Shown: in pieces, positions 18,454-25,405 of the stretch | How positions within the stretch are numbered: position 1 is the first letter of the stretch | Layout: every line of letters starts with the position of its first letter | Assembly (NCBI GenBank): GCA_902617605.1 | Contig: CACMXO010000005.1 | Location: forward strand, 1-64,000 | DNA from: an uncultured Prochlorococcus sp. | GTDB lineage: Bacteria > Cyanobacteriota > Cyanobacteriia > PCC-6307 > Cyanobiaceae | Reading direction: 5' to 3' | Length of the DNA stretch: 64,000 nucleotides | Notes under the pieces: model-generated | What the model saw: the letters and a program-made list of their open reading frames with translations, nothing else | Told to the model about the DNA's origin: nothing | Database searches by the model: none | Made by a program: the position numbers and the translations under genes

Positions 18454-19206
18454 TTGATAATTAAAAACAATACAGCGAAGTTATTCTTTACACTTTCATT
18501 TTTACTTATTCTTCCATTTGTCCAAAAACAATGGTTTAATTTGTATTCACTCAATATTAATGATATTTCCTTTTATTTAATCCTTTACTACTTGAGCGGA
18601 GCAATATGTCCATCTTTGGTGTATATGAACTCTTTAAAAAACTATACAGATTATAGTTTTACTAAGGATAAAATCCATAGTAAAAAAATAATTAAAGGAA
18701 AAAGATTATTATTCTTTGTAGCAATAAATTTAATATTTCTCTCTTTATTAATAGCTGATTATATATATATAAATTTTGATCTTATAATTAATTTATTTCT
18801 TGAAGGAATTAATGTTCCAAAACCGGATATTCCACAGTTATGTTTTTTCATATTTTTAATTTCTATCCTATTAATTTTCAAGAAATCTAGGTTTCTTTTA
18901 AAAAAAATAATATTGATAAATTTTATTTTGATTTCTCTCAATCTTTGGCATCTTCAAATTATTAATATTAGTGTTGATGATCAGTTTCACATTTATAGAT
19001 ATTTTGGTTTAAATGACCTAAATTTAATTAATCTTTTTATCCTAGTCGCAATAGAAATTTCTTTTTATACTTGGTCCTTTTTATCATATAAAACTAATTT
19101 GAGCGATTGGATAGTGCCCAAACCTGAAAAAGGGGATGTTATCCCCTTTTTAAATATATTTATTTTTTATTTCTTTATAATTATTTACTACTCATTACTT
19201 ACTTAA
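18454..19206 (+). CDS. Polytopic membrane protein of unknown function
   Basis: The 250 residues contain about six or seven hydrophobic helices joined by short loops. A Lys-rich loop lies near 68-85, and IVPKPEKGDVIPF sits before the last helix. The best start is TTG 18454, since no upstream ATG is available. It follows the FtsH-like gene by 32 bases on the same strand and may share its transcript. I recognise no family. Its last ~20 codons lie beyond a perfect terminator-like hairpin (19127-19151). Confidence 0.6.
   Translation: MIIKNNTAKLFFTLSFLLILPFVQKQWFNLYSLNINDISFYLILYYLSGAICPSLVYMNSLKNYTDYSFTKDKIHSKKIIKGKRLLFFVAINLIFLSLLIADYIYINFDLIINLFLEGINVPKPDIPQLCFFIFLISILLIFKKSRFLLKKIILINFILISLNLWHLQIINISVDDQFHIYRYFGLNDLNLINLFILVAIEISFYTWSFLSYKTNLSDWIVPKPEKGDVIPFLNIFIFYFFIIIYYSLLT
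19127..19151. terminator. Perfect terminator-like hairpin inside the end of a coding region
   Basis: An 11-bp perfect stem (AAAAAGGGGAT with ATCCCCTTTTT) has a 3-base loop. The GC-rich core and the flanking A and T tracts make it a bidirectional intrinsic terminator. It sits 70 bases beyond the stop of the convergent peroxiredoxin gene and within the last 80 bases of the membrane-protein gene. Confidence 0.75.
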
Positions 19207-19221
19207 ATGTTTCTAATTCTC

Positions 19222-19806
19222 CTATAGCGCAGAAAAATATTCCTTACTACCTTTTGGGTCCTCTAACATTGTTTTCTCCCCGGGGGTCCAGTTTGCTGGA
19301 CACACTTCATCGGGGTTTGCCGCAACGTATTGATAGCCTTGAAGAATCCTTAGCGTTTCATCAACATTTCTACCTACAGGAGCCTTGTTAACAGTCGTAT
19401 GCATTACTACTCCTTCGGGATTGATAAGAAATAAACCTCTATCAGCCTCCCCATCATCATTTAGAACATTGTAAGCTTGGCAAATTTCTCTTTTTAAGTC
19501 AGAAACTAACGGATAGTTAATATCCCCTATACCACCTTCATTTCTTGGGGTTTGTATCCAAGCCAAATGACAGTGCTTGCTATCAACTGATACACCAAGT
19601 ATTTCCGTATTAAGTGCCGAGAAATCTTGGTATCTATCACTAAATGCTGTGATTTCAGTTGGACATACAAATGTAAAATCTAATGGGTAAAAGAATAGAA
19701 CAACCCATTTACCTCTTAGACCTGAAAGTGTAATCTCCTTAAACTCTTGATCATATACTGCTGTAGCACTAAAGTCTGGTGCTTCTTGGCCTACTTTTAA
19801 GCTCAT
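19222..19806 (-). CDS. Typical 2-Cys peroxiredoxin
   Basis: The 194-residue enzyme reduces hydrogen peroxide and alkyl hydroperoxides, taking electrons from thioredoxin. The peroxidatic cysteine is in [13 protein letters not shown] near residue 48-58 and the resolving cysteine in [11 protein letters not shown] near 170-178. The order and spacing match the AhpC/Prx1 (2-Cys) class, and the [10 protein letters not shown] segment of oxidation-sensitive forms is present. It ends 15 bases from the convergent membrane-protein gene. Protection against photosynthetic peroxide is the expected role. Confidence 0.96.
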   Translation of the reverse strand: MSLKVGQEAPDFSATAVYDQEFKEITLSGLRGKWVVLFFYPLDFTFVCPTEITAFSDRYQDFSALNTEILGVSVDSKHCHLAWIQTPRNEGGIGDINYPLVSDLKREICQAYNVLNDDGEADRGLFLINPEGVVMHTTVNKAPVGRNVDETLRILQGYQYVAANPDEVCPANWTPGEKTMLEDPKGSKEYFSAL

Positions 19807-19904
19807 GAAAAATTTGTCCTTATTTAAATTATGTATGGTCTGTTTGACCGTAATAAGTATTATAATTTTATTAATAATGAATTAGCAAGTTTTTTTTAAA
19901 TTCA

Positions 19905-20030
19905 ATGAAATGGCATTATTCCTTTACTAGGAAATTTACAATTTTGAATCACAATAAACTTTTAAAAAATCTCAAAAAGGAGTTAATTAAATATCCCATT
20001 AACAGGCTTGACAATAAAAATTCGAATTAA
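19905..20030 (+). CDS. Possible 41-residue basic protein
   Basis: A short open frame begins MKWHYSFTRKFTILNHNK and continues with a Lys/Leu-rich amphipathic stretch and PINRLDNKNSN. It is basic, has no membrane helix, and starts 98 bases from the divergent peroxiredoxin start. The residue usage looks protein-like, and similar small basic peptides occur in this genus, but I cannot name a family. It may be spurious. Confidence 0.42.
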   Translation: MKWHYSFTRKFTILNHNKLLKNLKKELIKYPINRLDNKNSN

Positions 20031-20108
20031 AAGAAATTTTATTTTATTTAAGATTCCTTAAAATTTAACTCTCTATAATTAGATATATTCTTTTTAATAT
20101 TTTTAATT

Positions 20109-20267
20109 ATGGCTAAATATATTGAAAGACTAAAGGAAAAAGTTAAAATAAAAAAATTTGATTCTAATCAGCCAATTGGAGCTTGGATTTTCGTTGTAAT
20201 TTTGAATATAGTTGGATTTGCGGGTTATTTTTACTTAAAGGTAAATCATATACAACTAGGTAGTTAA
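20109..20267 (+). CDS. 52-residue single-span membrane peptide
   Basis: The peptide has a basic amphipathic N-terminus (MAKYIERLKEKVKIKK), then one hydrophobic helix (about 24-43, PIGAWIFVVILNIVGFAGYF) and a short tail. A TATAAT-like box lies about 35 bases upstream (20073-20078). The stop is five bases from the end of the convergent 73-residue gene. It is probably a real small membrane protein of unknown role, possibly thylakoid or plasma membrane associated. Confidence 0.6.
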   Translation: MAKYIERLKEKVKIKKFDSNQPIGAWIFVVILNIVGFAGYFYLKVNHIQLGS

Positions 20268-20271
20268 AAAC

Positions 20272-20493
20272 TTATCTTACTTCCTTCTTAATTGAGCGAC
20301 AAAAATTTTTTAGTCTTTCATTCCTCGTTAAGTCAGGTAAAGTCCATATTGATTCTGTCTCAGGTATTGGATCTTTGCTCCATTCTTTGAATTCTTCCAT
20401 TATCGAAGCATTATTTAATTTTGATGTATACTTTTTTCGTTTTTTTAAATATTTTCTTATCACTGTAAGATTTGCCTTAATATATTCCCTCAT
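20272..20493 (-). CDS. 73-residue basic protein, unknown function
   Basis: The protein is highly charged and soluble. It has a Lys/Arg-rich first third (KYLKKRKKYTSK) and a middle segment with EEFKEWSKDPIPETESIW that looks structured, and it ends RNERLKNFCRSIKKEVR. No membrane helix is seen. It is convergent with the 52-residue peptide gene. No family is recognised. Confidence 0.5.
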   Translation of the reverse strand: MREYIKANLTVIRKYLKKRKKYTSKLNNASIMEEFKEWSKDPIPETESIWTLPDLTRNERLKNFCRSIKKEVR

Positions 20494-20555
20494 AAAAAAA
20501 ATTAGTCTTATATTAATTTATCATTTAGGATGTTCTAATTTAAAGAAAAGATTAA

Positions 20556-20726
20556 TTAGACATTTTGAACTACTTGAAAAAGTCCAAAAGAATAACCTCC
20601 AATTAAGATCCAGCCAAGTACGCTTGATATTATTGTAGATCTTCTATTATGTCTTCTTAAAGCTGATTCAATCATTTCATTAACTTCATCTCTATTAAGG
20701 TAATCTTTCTTGGAGTTTTTTTTCAT
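20556..20726 (-). CDS. 56-residue single-span membrane peptide
   Basis: The frame runs from ATG (complement of 20724-20726) to TAA (20556-20558). The N-terminal half is charged and helical (LNRDEVNEMIESALRRHNRR). The C-terminal half is one membrane helix with Gly residues (SSVLGWILIGGYSFGLFQVV). The layout of soluble helix plus one span is convincing for a real gene. It lies 62 bases upstream of the 73-residue gene on the same strand. Function unknown. Confidence 0.6.
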   Translation of the reverse strand: MKKNSKKDYLNRDEVNEMIESALRRHNRRSTIISSVLGWILIGGYSFGLFQVVQNV

Positions 20727-20911
20727 TTTTTTTCTTTTTACAATAAACGAATTTATAAGAAACTGAGCTTAAGATATTTTCATATAAGTAAAAGTTTTAT
20801 TTTTGATGATTTTATAAATATTTTTTATACTTAGCATAAAAAATATAATGAAATTTTGAAATTATAATATAAAGTATTTGAACTAAAGGATCATAGCTTT
20901 TTATACAAATA

Positions 20912-21088
20912 ATGAATATTAATGATAAATCTGTTTTAGAAATGCTTAATAAACTTATTGTTATTAATAGGCTTAATAAAAGTCAAATTCTTCAAATGGT
21001 TAATTTAGTTTCAATATCAAATGATATCAATGATTTAAAGGATAACTTGAAATGGGAAAGTTCTAAATCATTTAATCAAAATATTTAA
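20912..21088 (+). CDS. 58-residue hypothetical protein
   Basis: A Leu/Asn-rich, probably helical soluble peptide starts MNINDKSVLEMLNKL and contains a heptad-like hydrophobic pattern through about residue 42. There is no membrane helix or motif. It lies in the cluster of small genes and is divergent from the 56-residue peptide gene. Family not recognised. Confidence 0.48.
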   Translation: MNINDKSVLEMLNKLIVINRLNKSQILQMVNLVSISNDINDLKDNLKWESSKSFNQNI

Positions 21089-21197
21089 ATACATAAACTC
21101 ATTCTTTGATAATTATTAATTCTTGAAATTTACATAAGAGATACTTAATAGTTAATTCAATTAATTAAGAGTTTTATAAATAATTTATATATACTAT

Positions 21198-21371
21198 TCA
21201 AATAAATTTTTGATGGTAATTTTCCTTATAAGAAACTTGCTCTTGATTACTATAATTAAGTGTTGTTTTCTTATCCTTACTAAATGATTTAATTAATACT
21301 GTAGAAGTGATTATTATTATTAGTATTATTAGTAAATCTCCAACAGTAATCCCTCTCTCTTTTAGATTCAT
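21198..21371 (-). CDS. 57-residue single-span membrane peptide with GITVGDLL motif
   Basis: The frame runs from ATG (complement of 21369-21371) to TGA (21198-21200). It begins MNLKERGITVGDLL, followed at once by a very hydrophobic Ile/Leu helix (about 12-27) and a polar basic tail. The first residues resemble the short positively charged leader plus hydrophobic helix of pilin-like or GITVGDLL peptides seen in picocyanobacteria, but no cleavage motif can be asserted. It is convergent with the 58-residue gene. Function unknown. Confidence 0.58.
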   Translation of the reverse strand: MNLKERGITVGDLLIILIIIITSTVLIKSFSKDKKTTLNYSNQEQVSYKENYHQKFI

Positions 21372-21533
21372 GATAAAACGTATATTTTGTTTAAATATAG
21401 CCTTTATTATTTAATAAACTAATATTTTTTACAAACGTGCTAAAAACACATATGAAGAAAATATAAAGAGAATATAAAAATATTGAGACCATACCCTTTT
21501 AAGTCATATAAAAAAAATAGATAAATTCATTAT

Positions 21534-21713
21534 ATGGAAGTCAAAAAAAAAATTAGGAGTTCTAACACTCCATATTTTTTCTCTAAAGAGATGATAATCA
21601 CAAAAAAATCACTTAACGAAAATCAACTCAAATTTACTTATCAAAAACAGTTAATCTCAGATCTAGATAATAAGCATAAGGAATGGTCAAAATCGATTAA
21701 CAGTAAATTTTAA
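21534..21713 (+). CDS. 59-residue basic hypothetical protein
   Basis: A basic soluble peptide starts MEVKKKIRSSNTPYFF. It has a Gln/Asn-rich middle and an amphipathic end (LISDLDNKHKEWSKSINS). Its TAA shares a TTAA (21710-21713) with the convergent 50-residue gene. It has no recognisable domain. Confidence 0.48.
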   Translation: MEVKKKIRSSNTPYFFSKEMIITKKSLNENQLKFTYQKQLISDLDNKHKEWSKSINSKF

Positions 21714-21862
21714 AAGCTTTCGTTGATTATATTTAAAAGTTTATTTCTTTTAATTGTATTTTTTTCTTCCCAATTAAGTGTTACTTCATCATTAATTATA
21801 GGTTTTGCTTCATAAGCTAGATACCAAAGAATAAATCCGACAGGAAATAATAAAATATGCAT
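21710..21862 (-). CDS. 50-residue membrane-anchored peptide
   Basis: The frame runs from ATG (complement of 21860-21862) to TAA (21710-21712). It starts MHILLFPVGFILWYLAYEAK, one short membrane anchor, then a soluble charged part with NDEVTLNWEEKNTIKRN. It is divergent from the ribbon-helix-helix gene across a 75-base region with operator-like palindromes, so it may be controlled by that regulator. A longer overlapping frame on the same strand was judged less protein-like. Confidence 0.55.
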   Translation of the reverse strand: MHILLFPVGFILWYLAYEAKPIINDEVTLNWEEKNTIKRNKLLNIINESF

Positions 21863-21891
21863 AGCAAAAATAGTTGACTTAAATCAAATAT

Positions 21892-21925
21892 AGTGCAACA
21901 CTTATAATGTGCAAGTGTCACACTA
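21892..21925. promoter_or_regulatory. Promoter box between two operator-like palindromes, upstream of the RHH gene
   Basis: A perfect TATAAT (21903-21908) is bracketed by an inverted repeat AGTGCAACACT (21892-21902, AGTG/CACT arms) and a second one, AAGTGTCACACTA (21913-21925), whose AGTGT and ACACT arms are perfect around a central C. A TTGACT lies at 21874-21879, too far for an ordinary -35 box. The second palindrome sits just before the ribbon-helix-helix gene (start 21938). A near-identical copy follows the same gene. Autoregulation is the simple reading. Confidence 0.65.
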
Positions 21926-21937
21926 ATTTTTTTTATT

Positions 21938-22300
21938 ATGCCCTCTCCGAGGAAAAGAATTGGTTTTTTGCCAAGTGAAGAAGTGCATGAAATTATTGAA
22001 AAATTGTGCACAGCTAATGAGTTTAGTCAGTCAAAAGTTACAGGTTTATTGGTTGAGGAAGCGTTAAGGTCTCGAGGAGTGTTAAATGAATCTTATGGTC
22101 AAAATCAGAATAATAGGGATTTTATAAACTTTTCTTTTGATCACGAAACATTTTCTGAAAATAATAGTTCTTCACTTAATGTGGACGAATATGCAGTTAA
22201 TAAAAAATTATTATCTGATGATATCAAAATGATGCATGAATTTATTGAGTTTAAGTATTTTAAGAAAGTTATGAAGCGAAATAACAACATTATTGAATAA
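21938..22300 (+). CDS. Ribbon-helix-helix-like small regulator
   Basis: The 120 residues open with a basic stretch and a CopG/Arc-like segment: a short strand (KRIGFLPSEEVHEIIEKL) followed by a second helix (SQSKVTGLLVEEALRSRG) near residues 8-48. The rest is polar and Asn/Ser-rich, with a helical end (DIKMMHEFIEFKYFKKVM). Ribbon-helix-helix dimers bind short palindromes. Matching palindromes lie 12 bases upstream of this gene and directly behind its stop (22302-22314). I infer a self-regulating DNA-binding protein. No toxin-like partner is obvious downstream. Confidence 0.68.
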   Translation: MPSPRKRIGFLPSEEVHEIIEKLCTANEFSQSKVTGLLVEEALRSRGVLNESYGQNQNNRDFINFSFDHETFSENNSSSLNVDEYAVNKKLLSDDIKMMHEFIEFKYFKKVMKRNNNIIE

Positions 22301-22301
22301 A

Positions 22302-22314
22302 TAGTGTCACACTA
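22302..22314. promoter_or_regulatory. Second copy of the operator-like palindrome, directly after the RHH gene
   Basis: TAGTGTCACACTA is a perfect 6-bp inverted repeat around a central C. It begins one base after the TAA of the ribbon-helix-helix gene. Twelve of its thirteen bases match the upstream site at 21913-21925. No gene starts within 250 bases downstream, so its target may be the small structured RNA candidate at 22437-22479, or it may serve DNA looping. Confidence 0.6.
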
Positions 22315-22436
22315 TTAATGTTTATATAAGGATGCTTTTCAGTGGAATTTAGAAATTAAACAGAGATAAAAATTTTTTAATATTTCTAATCAATTTCTTA
22401 AAGAAGGATCCAATATAAATTTAATCTTTAAAAATT

Positions 22437-22479
22437 AAGCGGACTAAATCCTCGTGGAGATATGAACCTTAGCCCGCTT
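22437..22479. ncRNA. Candidate structured RNA or terminator in a 254-base gap
   Basis: An 11-base arm (AAGCGGACTAA) pairs with TTAGCCCGCTT with one mismatch. The 21-base loop contains a second small hairpin around CTCGTGGAG. The GC content is well above its surroundings. A TATAAA at 22414-22419 could start a plus-strand transcript. Read on the minus strand it is followed by a T-rich stretch, so a terminator is possible, but no minus-strand gene ends here. The rest of 22315-22568 shows nothing coding. Confidence 0.4.
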
Positions 22480-22568
22480 TAAAAAAATAGCAATAAAAAA
22501 ATATAAATACAATAAGTATGTAAATTTACTTTTGATTTAAAATTGGATTATAAAAACTCTAAGTATAA

Positions 22569-22721
22569 ATGGCAGTAAGTGAATTAAATGAAGATACACA
22601 AGATCAAATATGTGATCTTCTTGAAAATCTTCAGCAAATAGAGAAACTTAAAAATAAAGATATACGAATTTTGCTTGATAAGGTAGTAAGAAAATATGGA
22701 GGAAAAGTAGTAAATAAATGA
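22569..22721 (+). CDS. 50-residue hypothetical protein coupled to a thioredoxin-like gene
   Basis: An acidic-then-basic helical peptide (MAVSELNEDTQDQICDLLEN, later LLDKVVRKYGGKVVNK) with no membrane segment. Its TGA overlaps the ATG of the thioredoxin-like gene by four bases (22718-22721), which strongly suggests both are translated and belong to one operon. No family recognised. Confidence 0.6.
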   Translation: MAVSELNEDTQDQICDLLENLQQIEKLKNKDIRILLDKVVRKYGGKVVNK

Positions 22722-23107
22722 AACACCTATTAATCCCACTATTAGTTTTGCTTCGTTTCTCAAATGTTGTAAATAGCTCCCACTTAAATAATCAGAGAGA
22801 ACTTATAGTCACCTCGGAAAGCACTAGGGAATCAATCGAGTTGGCAAAATACCTCAAAGATAATGGTGTAGTTAAATATTCAGCCTATTGGTGTCCTAAT
22901 TGCCTTAATCAAAGTGAATTATTTGGTAAGCAAGCTTATAGAGAACTTAATGTGGTTGAATGTGCAAGAGATGGCATAAACAGTCAAACTCAGTTATGTA
23001 TTGATAAAAAAATTAAAGCGTTTCCCACATGGGAAATAAATGGAAAACTAATTTTAGGTGTACTTTCATTAAAAGAGTTATCAAAGTTGACTGGATTTAA
23101 GAATTAA
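22718..23107 (+). CDS. Secreted thioredoxin-like protein, VKOR C-terminal domain type
   Basis: The 129 residues begin with a signal-peptide-like hydrophobic stretch (about 2-20). A thioredoxin-like domain follows with the redox motif AYWCPNC near residue 57-63 and the cis-Pro segment AFPTWEINGKLI near 104-115. The surrounding pattern, QSELFGKQA after the motif and paired cysteines in VVECARDG and TQLCID, matches the thioredoxin domain fused to cyanobacterial vitamin K epoxide reductase (VKOR). Here the four-helix VKOR membrane part is absent. It probably acts in disulfide formation in the periplasm or thylakoid lumen and may be oxidised by a VKOR encoded elsewhere. Confidence 0.8.
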   Translation: MKHLLIPLLVLLRFSNVVNSSHLNNQRELIVTSESTRESIELAKYLKDNGVVKYSAYWCPNCLNQSELFGKQAYRELNVVECARDGINSQTQLCIDKKIKAFPTWEINGKLILGVLSLKELSKLTGFKN

Positions 23108-23130
23108 GAAAAATGTAAGATGATTAATGG

Positions 23131-23280
23131 CTAGATATTAAAGGTTATTTCTTGAGTACCTTTCATACATCCTCCAGTTGGATAGTTAATTACTTTTTTT
23201 GATATTAATCCAATACTTATAGCAACTATTCCAATACCAAATAAAGCTCTTGATCTTTTGCTTGTGATGAGATATTTCAT
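23131..23280 (-). CDS. 49-residue single-span membrane peptide
   Basis: The frame runs from ATG (complement of 23278-23280) to TAG (23131-23133). It has a basic start MKYLITSKRSRA, one helix (LFGIGIVAISIGLI) and a tail with INYPTGGCMKGTQEITF that looks conserved in style, including a GGC. It is convergent with the thioredoxin-like gene. No family recognised. The 220 bases to its right (23281-23500) show nothing coding. Confidence 0.52.
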   Translation of the reverse strand: MKYLITSKRSRALFGIGIVAISIGLISKKVINYPTGGCMKGTQEITFNI

Positions 23281-23500
23281 TGGGTATTTATTAAGTAATA
23301 AATAGTAGGGATTATTAAATTATAACGTTTATATTTTTGTTAAAAAAACAAGTAACTCTAAATCTATAATTTTTTAAAATAAGTTTTAGATATTAGTTAT
23401 CTAGAAAATTCTTAATCGATAAATGCTTATGTATCTTTTTTTCATTATTTTTAGTTTGTATTTGACAGTCTTTTTATAATTAAAATGAGACGTTTTTTTT

Positions 23501-23632
23501 ATGAAAAATAAAGAATTTAATGTGACTCAAGGATTGGCTTTGTTACTTTTGAAGCCATTAAATTTACCCGCTAACTACGTCCTAAATCTCATAATTTATA
23601 TAACTAATCCTAGTAACAATATTGGATACTAA
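23501..23632 (+). CDS. 43-residue hydrophobic peptide
   Basis: A short frame begins MKNKEFNVTQGLALLLLKPL and continues NLPANYVLNLIIYITNPSNN. The middle is hydrophobic and may be membrane-associated. Its TAA overlaps the stop of the convergent DUF1651 gene by three bases (CTAA at 23629-23632). It looks protein-like, but with so few residues the call is tentative. Confidence 0.45.
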   Translation: MKNKEFNVTQGLALLLLKPLNLPANYVLNLIIYITNPSNNIGY

Positions 23633-23880
23633 TAGTCTTCCCAAACTGGTTTGGTTCTCCTCCAACCATGAGCGATTAACTTTCTCCATTCATCTCTAGC
23701 TTTATCAACTTTGAGTTCTTCTCTGGTTGTCATAAGAGGTGGTTCTTTTCCTAAAACACCAAGAATTCTTCCAGAGTCAATAAACATATATTCAAAAAAT
23801 TTATCTTTATTTTGATTATTCTTTGAAAACCTTTTAACCCTTGAACGACTCGAATTTATAAGCCAATAATTTTCTGTCAA
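23629..23880 (-). CDS. DUF1651-family protein
   Basis: The 83 residues include the pattern of DUF1651, a small domain common in marine picocyanobacteria: an N-terminal WLINSSRSRVKRF segment and a C-terminal ARDEWRKLIAHGWRRTKPVW, with Trp residues at conserved-style spacing. The function is unknown. It follows the ClpS-like gene by 11 bases on the same strand and is probably co-transcribed with it. Confidence 0.75.
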   Translation of the reverse strand: MTENYWLINSSRSRVKRFSKNNQNKDKFFEYMFIDSGRILGVLGKEPPLMTTREELKVDKARDEWRKLIAHGWRRTKPVWEDY

Positions 23881-23891
23881 TCTTACTTATT

Positions 23892-24179
23892 TTATGTTTT
23901 CTCAATTGGAGCCATTGTTAATCCTTTGCTGAATAGTTGCTCATGATATAGCTCTGCTTGTTCAAGATTACCTCTCCACACCTCTGCAGATCCTGTCTTG
24001 TCAACTTTAATGGTTAGATACCATGCCCTCTTTTCATTTATGCTTGGGATTATTGTTAGAAGACAATTTGCGACATGCTGAAAAGTATTAAAATTGTCAT
24101 CAAGAACTATAACTCTTGCTTCTGGATATTTTGCTTTAGATTTTTTTGGATCTAAGACTGTGCCGAGTGAATTAACCAT
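23892..24179 (-). CDS. clpS: ClpS-like adaptor of the Clp protease
   Basis: The 95 residues match the ClpS fold: VIVLDDNFNTFQHVANCL near 23-40, corresponding to the conserved V-L-NDD-NTFEHV segment. The core continues to GSAEVWRGNLEQAELYHEQLFSKGL near 65-88. ClpS binds N-terminal degron residues and delivers them to ClpC or ClpA. The NDD is replaced by LDDN and the second helix differs from standard ClpS, so this is probably the divergent cyanobacterial ClpS2 form. It is upstream of the DUF1651 gene. Confidence 0.82.
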   Translation of the reverse strand: MVNSLGTVLDPKKSKAKYPEARVIVLDDNFNTFQHVANCLLTIIPSINEKRAWYLTIKVDKTGSAEVWRGNLEQAELYHEQLFSKGLTMAPIEKT

Positions 24180-24247
24180 TATTGTCTTTAATAGTTTAAT
24201 TAAATTAAAATTTCACCTTTGTTCTTCAATTGAAAAGTATTGAAAAT

Positions 24248-24320
<73 letters not shown>

Positions 24321-24349
24321 ATGGGAATATTGTAAGGCATTGGTTGTAC

Positions 24350-24832
24350 TTAATTACCATTTTGAAAATTTATTTGTTTGTGGGCCTCATATATAGCAAT
24401 TCCGCATGCTACGGAAAGGTTTAGACTTCTAACACCTTTTTGATCATTTTTTCCAGACTGTAAATTCGGCATAAATATTGATATTAAAAAGTCGCTTTTA
24501 TTAATAATGGAATCTGGTAATCCTGAATCTTCTCTCCCAAATAGCAAAATATCATCCTGCTTAAATTTAAAATCCTTCAAGTATAATCCATTTTTTTTAC
24601 TAAAAGAAATTATTCTCTTTGATGATTTTGAAGTAAAAAATTTTTCAAAATTCCTATACTTATTAACAGTAACTAGAGGCCAATAGTCTAATCCTGCTCT
24701 TTTTAAATATTTATCTTCTAGTTTAAAACCCAAGGGCTCTATAAGATTTAAAGGAATATTAAACGCAGCACATGATCTGGCAATATTACCAGTATTTTGA
24801 GGGATTCTAGGTTCGAAAAGAGCGACTTCCAA
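24350..24832 (-). CDS. trmL: tRNA (cytidine/uridine-34-2'-O)-methyltransferase TrmL
   Basis: The 160-residue SPOUT enzyme methylates the wobble ribose of certain tRNA-Leu. Family segments are visible: FEPRIPQNTGNIARSCAAF near 6-24, LLFGREDSGLP near 101-111 and RSLNLSVACGIAIYEA at the C-terminal knot near 133-150. Length and order fit TrmL/YibK. It ends 29 bases before the tRNA gene and follows cobU by two bases on the same strand. Confidence 0.93.
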   Translation of the reverse strand: MEVALFEPRIPQNTGNIARSCAAFNIPLNLIEPLGFKLEDKYLKRAGLDYWPLVTVNKYRNFEKFFTSKSSKRIISFSKKNGLYLKDFKFKQDDILLFGREDSGLPDSIINKSDFLISIFMPNLQSGKNDQKGVRSLNLSVACGIAIYEAHKQINFQNGN

Positions 24833-24834
24833 TT

Positions 24835-25395
24835 TTAAGTAGGTATTTCAATACTTATTTCATCTATTTTGATTGCTCTGCCGTTTATTGCCAGCCAATT
24901 ATTTTTTGATATTTTGGTTATTCTCTTTTGAAGTTCGCCGATTCTTTCAATATAAGTATTACCAATTTTATATTCAGAGACTAGACTCCAACCTACTTGT
25001 TCTCCAACAATAATTGTTATGTTTTTTCTTTTCATTAAGAGACTTATAAGTGAATTCATTTTTGTTGACCATTCATTTTTTTCCTTGCCAATACTTTTCA
25101 TGACGAATCCGCCAATCGAATCTATCAATAATGGACCTTCTTCTTTCCTTAATGTATTTATTAGATCTGTCGTTTCTATTAATTTCCAATCTTTTGGCCT
25201 TCTTTTTCGATGTAGATTAATTTTATCTTGCCATTCTTTATCATCCAAATTGTTTTCAGATAAGGCAACATATGATAATTTTTTTACCTCCTTTGCAAGA
25301 TGTTCCGCGAATTCACTTTTGCCACTTTTTGTACCGCCCGTGATAAAAACTATATAAGATGAATAATCACTAATACTTAAATCTTTGGCATTCAT
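24835..25395 (-). CDS. cobU: Adenosylcobinamide kinase / guanylyltransferase
   Basis: The 186-residue bifunctional CobU/CobP phosphorylates adenosylcobinamide and activates it with GTP during assembly of the nucleotide loop of B12. The P-loop is GGTKSGKSEFAE near residue 20-31. The conserved HRKRRPKDW (His guanylated in the family) is near 62-70, and LLIDSIGGFV plus VGEQVGWSLV complete the core. It fits with cobN and the B12-dependent metH elsewhere in the window. Confidence 0.92.
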   Translation of the reverse strand: MNAKDLSISDYSSYIVFITGGTKSGKSEFAEHLAKEVKKLSYVALSENNLDDKEWQDKINLHRKRRPKDWKLIETTDLINTLRKEEGPLLIDSIGGFVMKSIGKEKNEWSTKMNSLISLLMKRKNITIIVGEQVGWSLVSEYKIGNTYIERIGELQKRITKISKNNWLAINGRAIKIDEISIEIPT

Positions 25396-25405
25396 AAATT
25401 CTCTA

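Noticed and set aside
20375..20638. An 87-codon plus-strand frame opposite two small minus-strand genes
   Set aside because: It is antisense to two frames with clear membrane or charged-helix design and has no structure of its own.
21198..21371. Possible frameshift near the start of the GITVGDLL peptide
   Set aside because: Careful codon-by-codon reading shows the frame from ATG 21371 is continuous; my first reading miscounted a run of AG repeats.
21817..22011. A 64-codon minus-strand frame across the RHH promoter region
   Set aside because: It would put the operator and TATAAT inside coding sequence and has odd cysteine-rich composition; the 50-residue frame at 21710-21862 is better.
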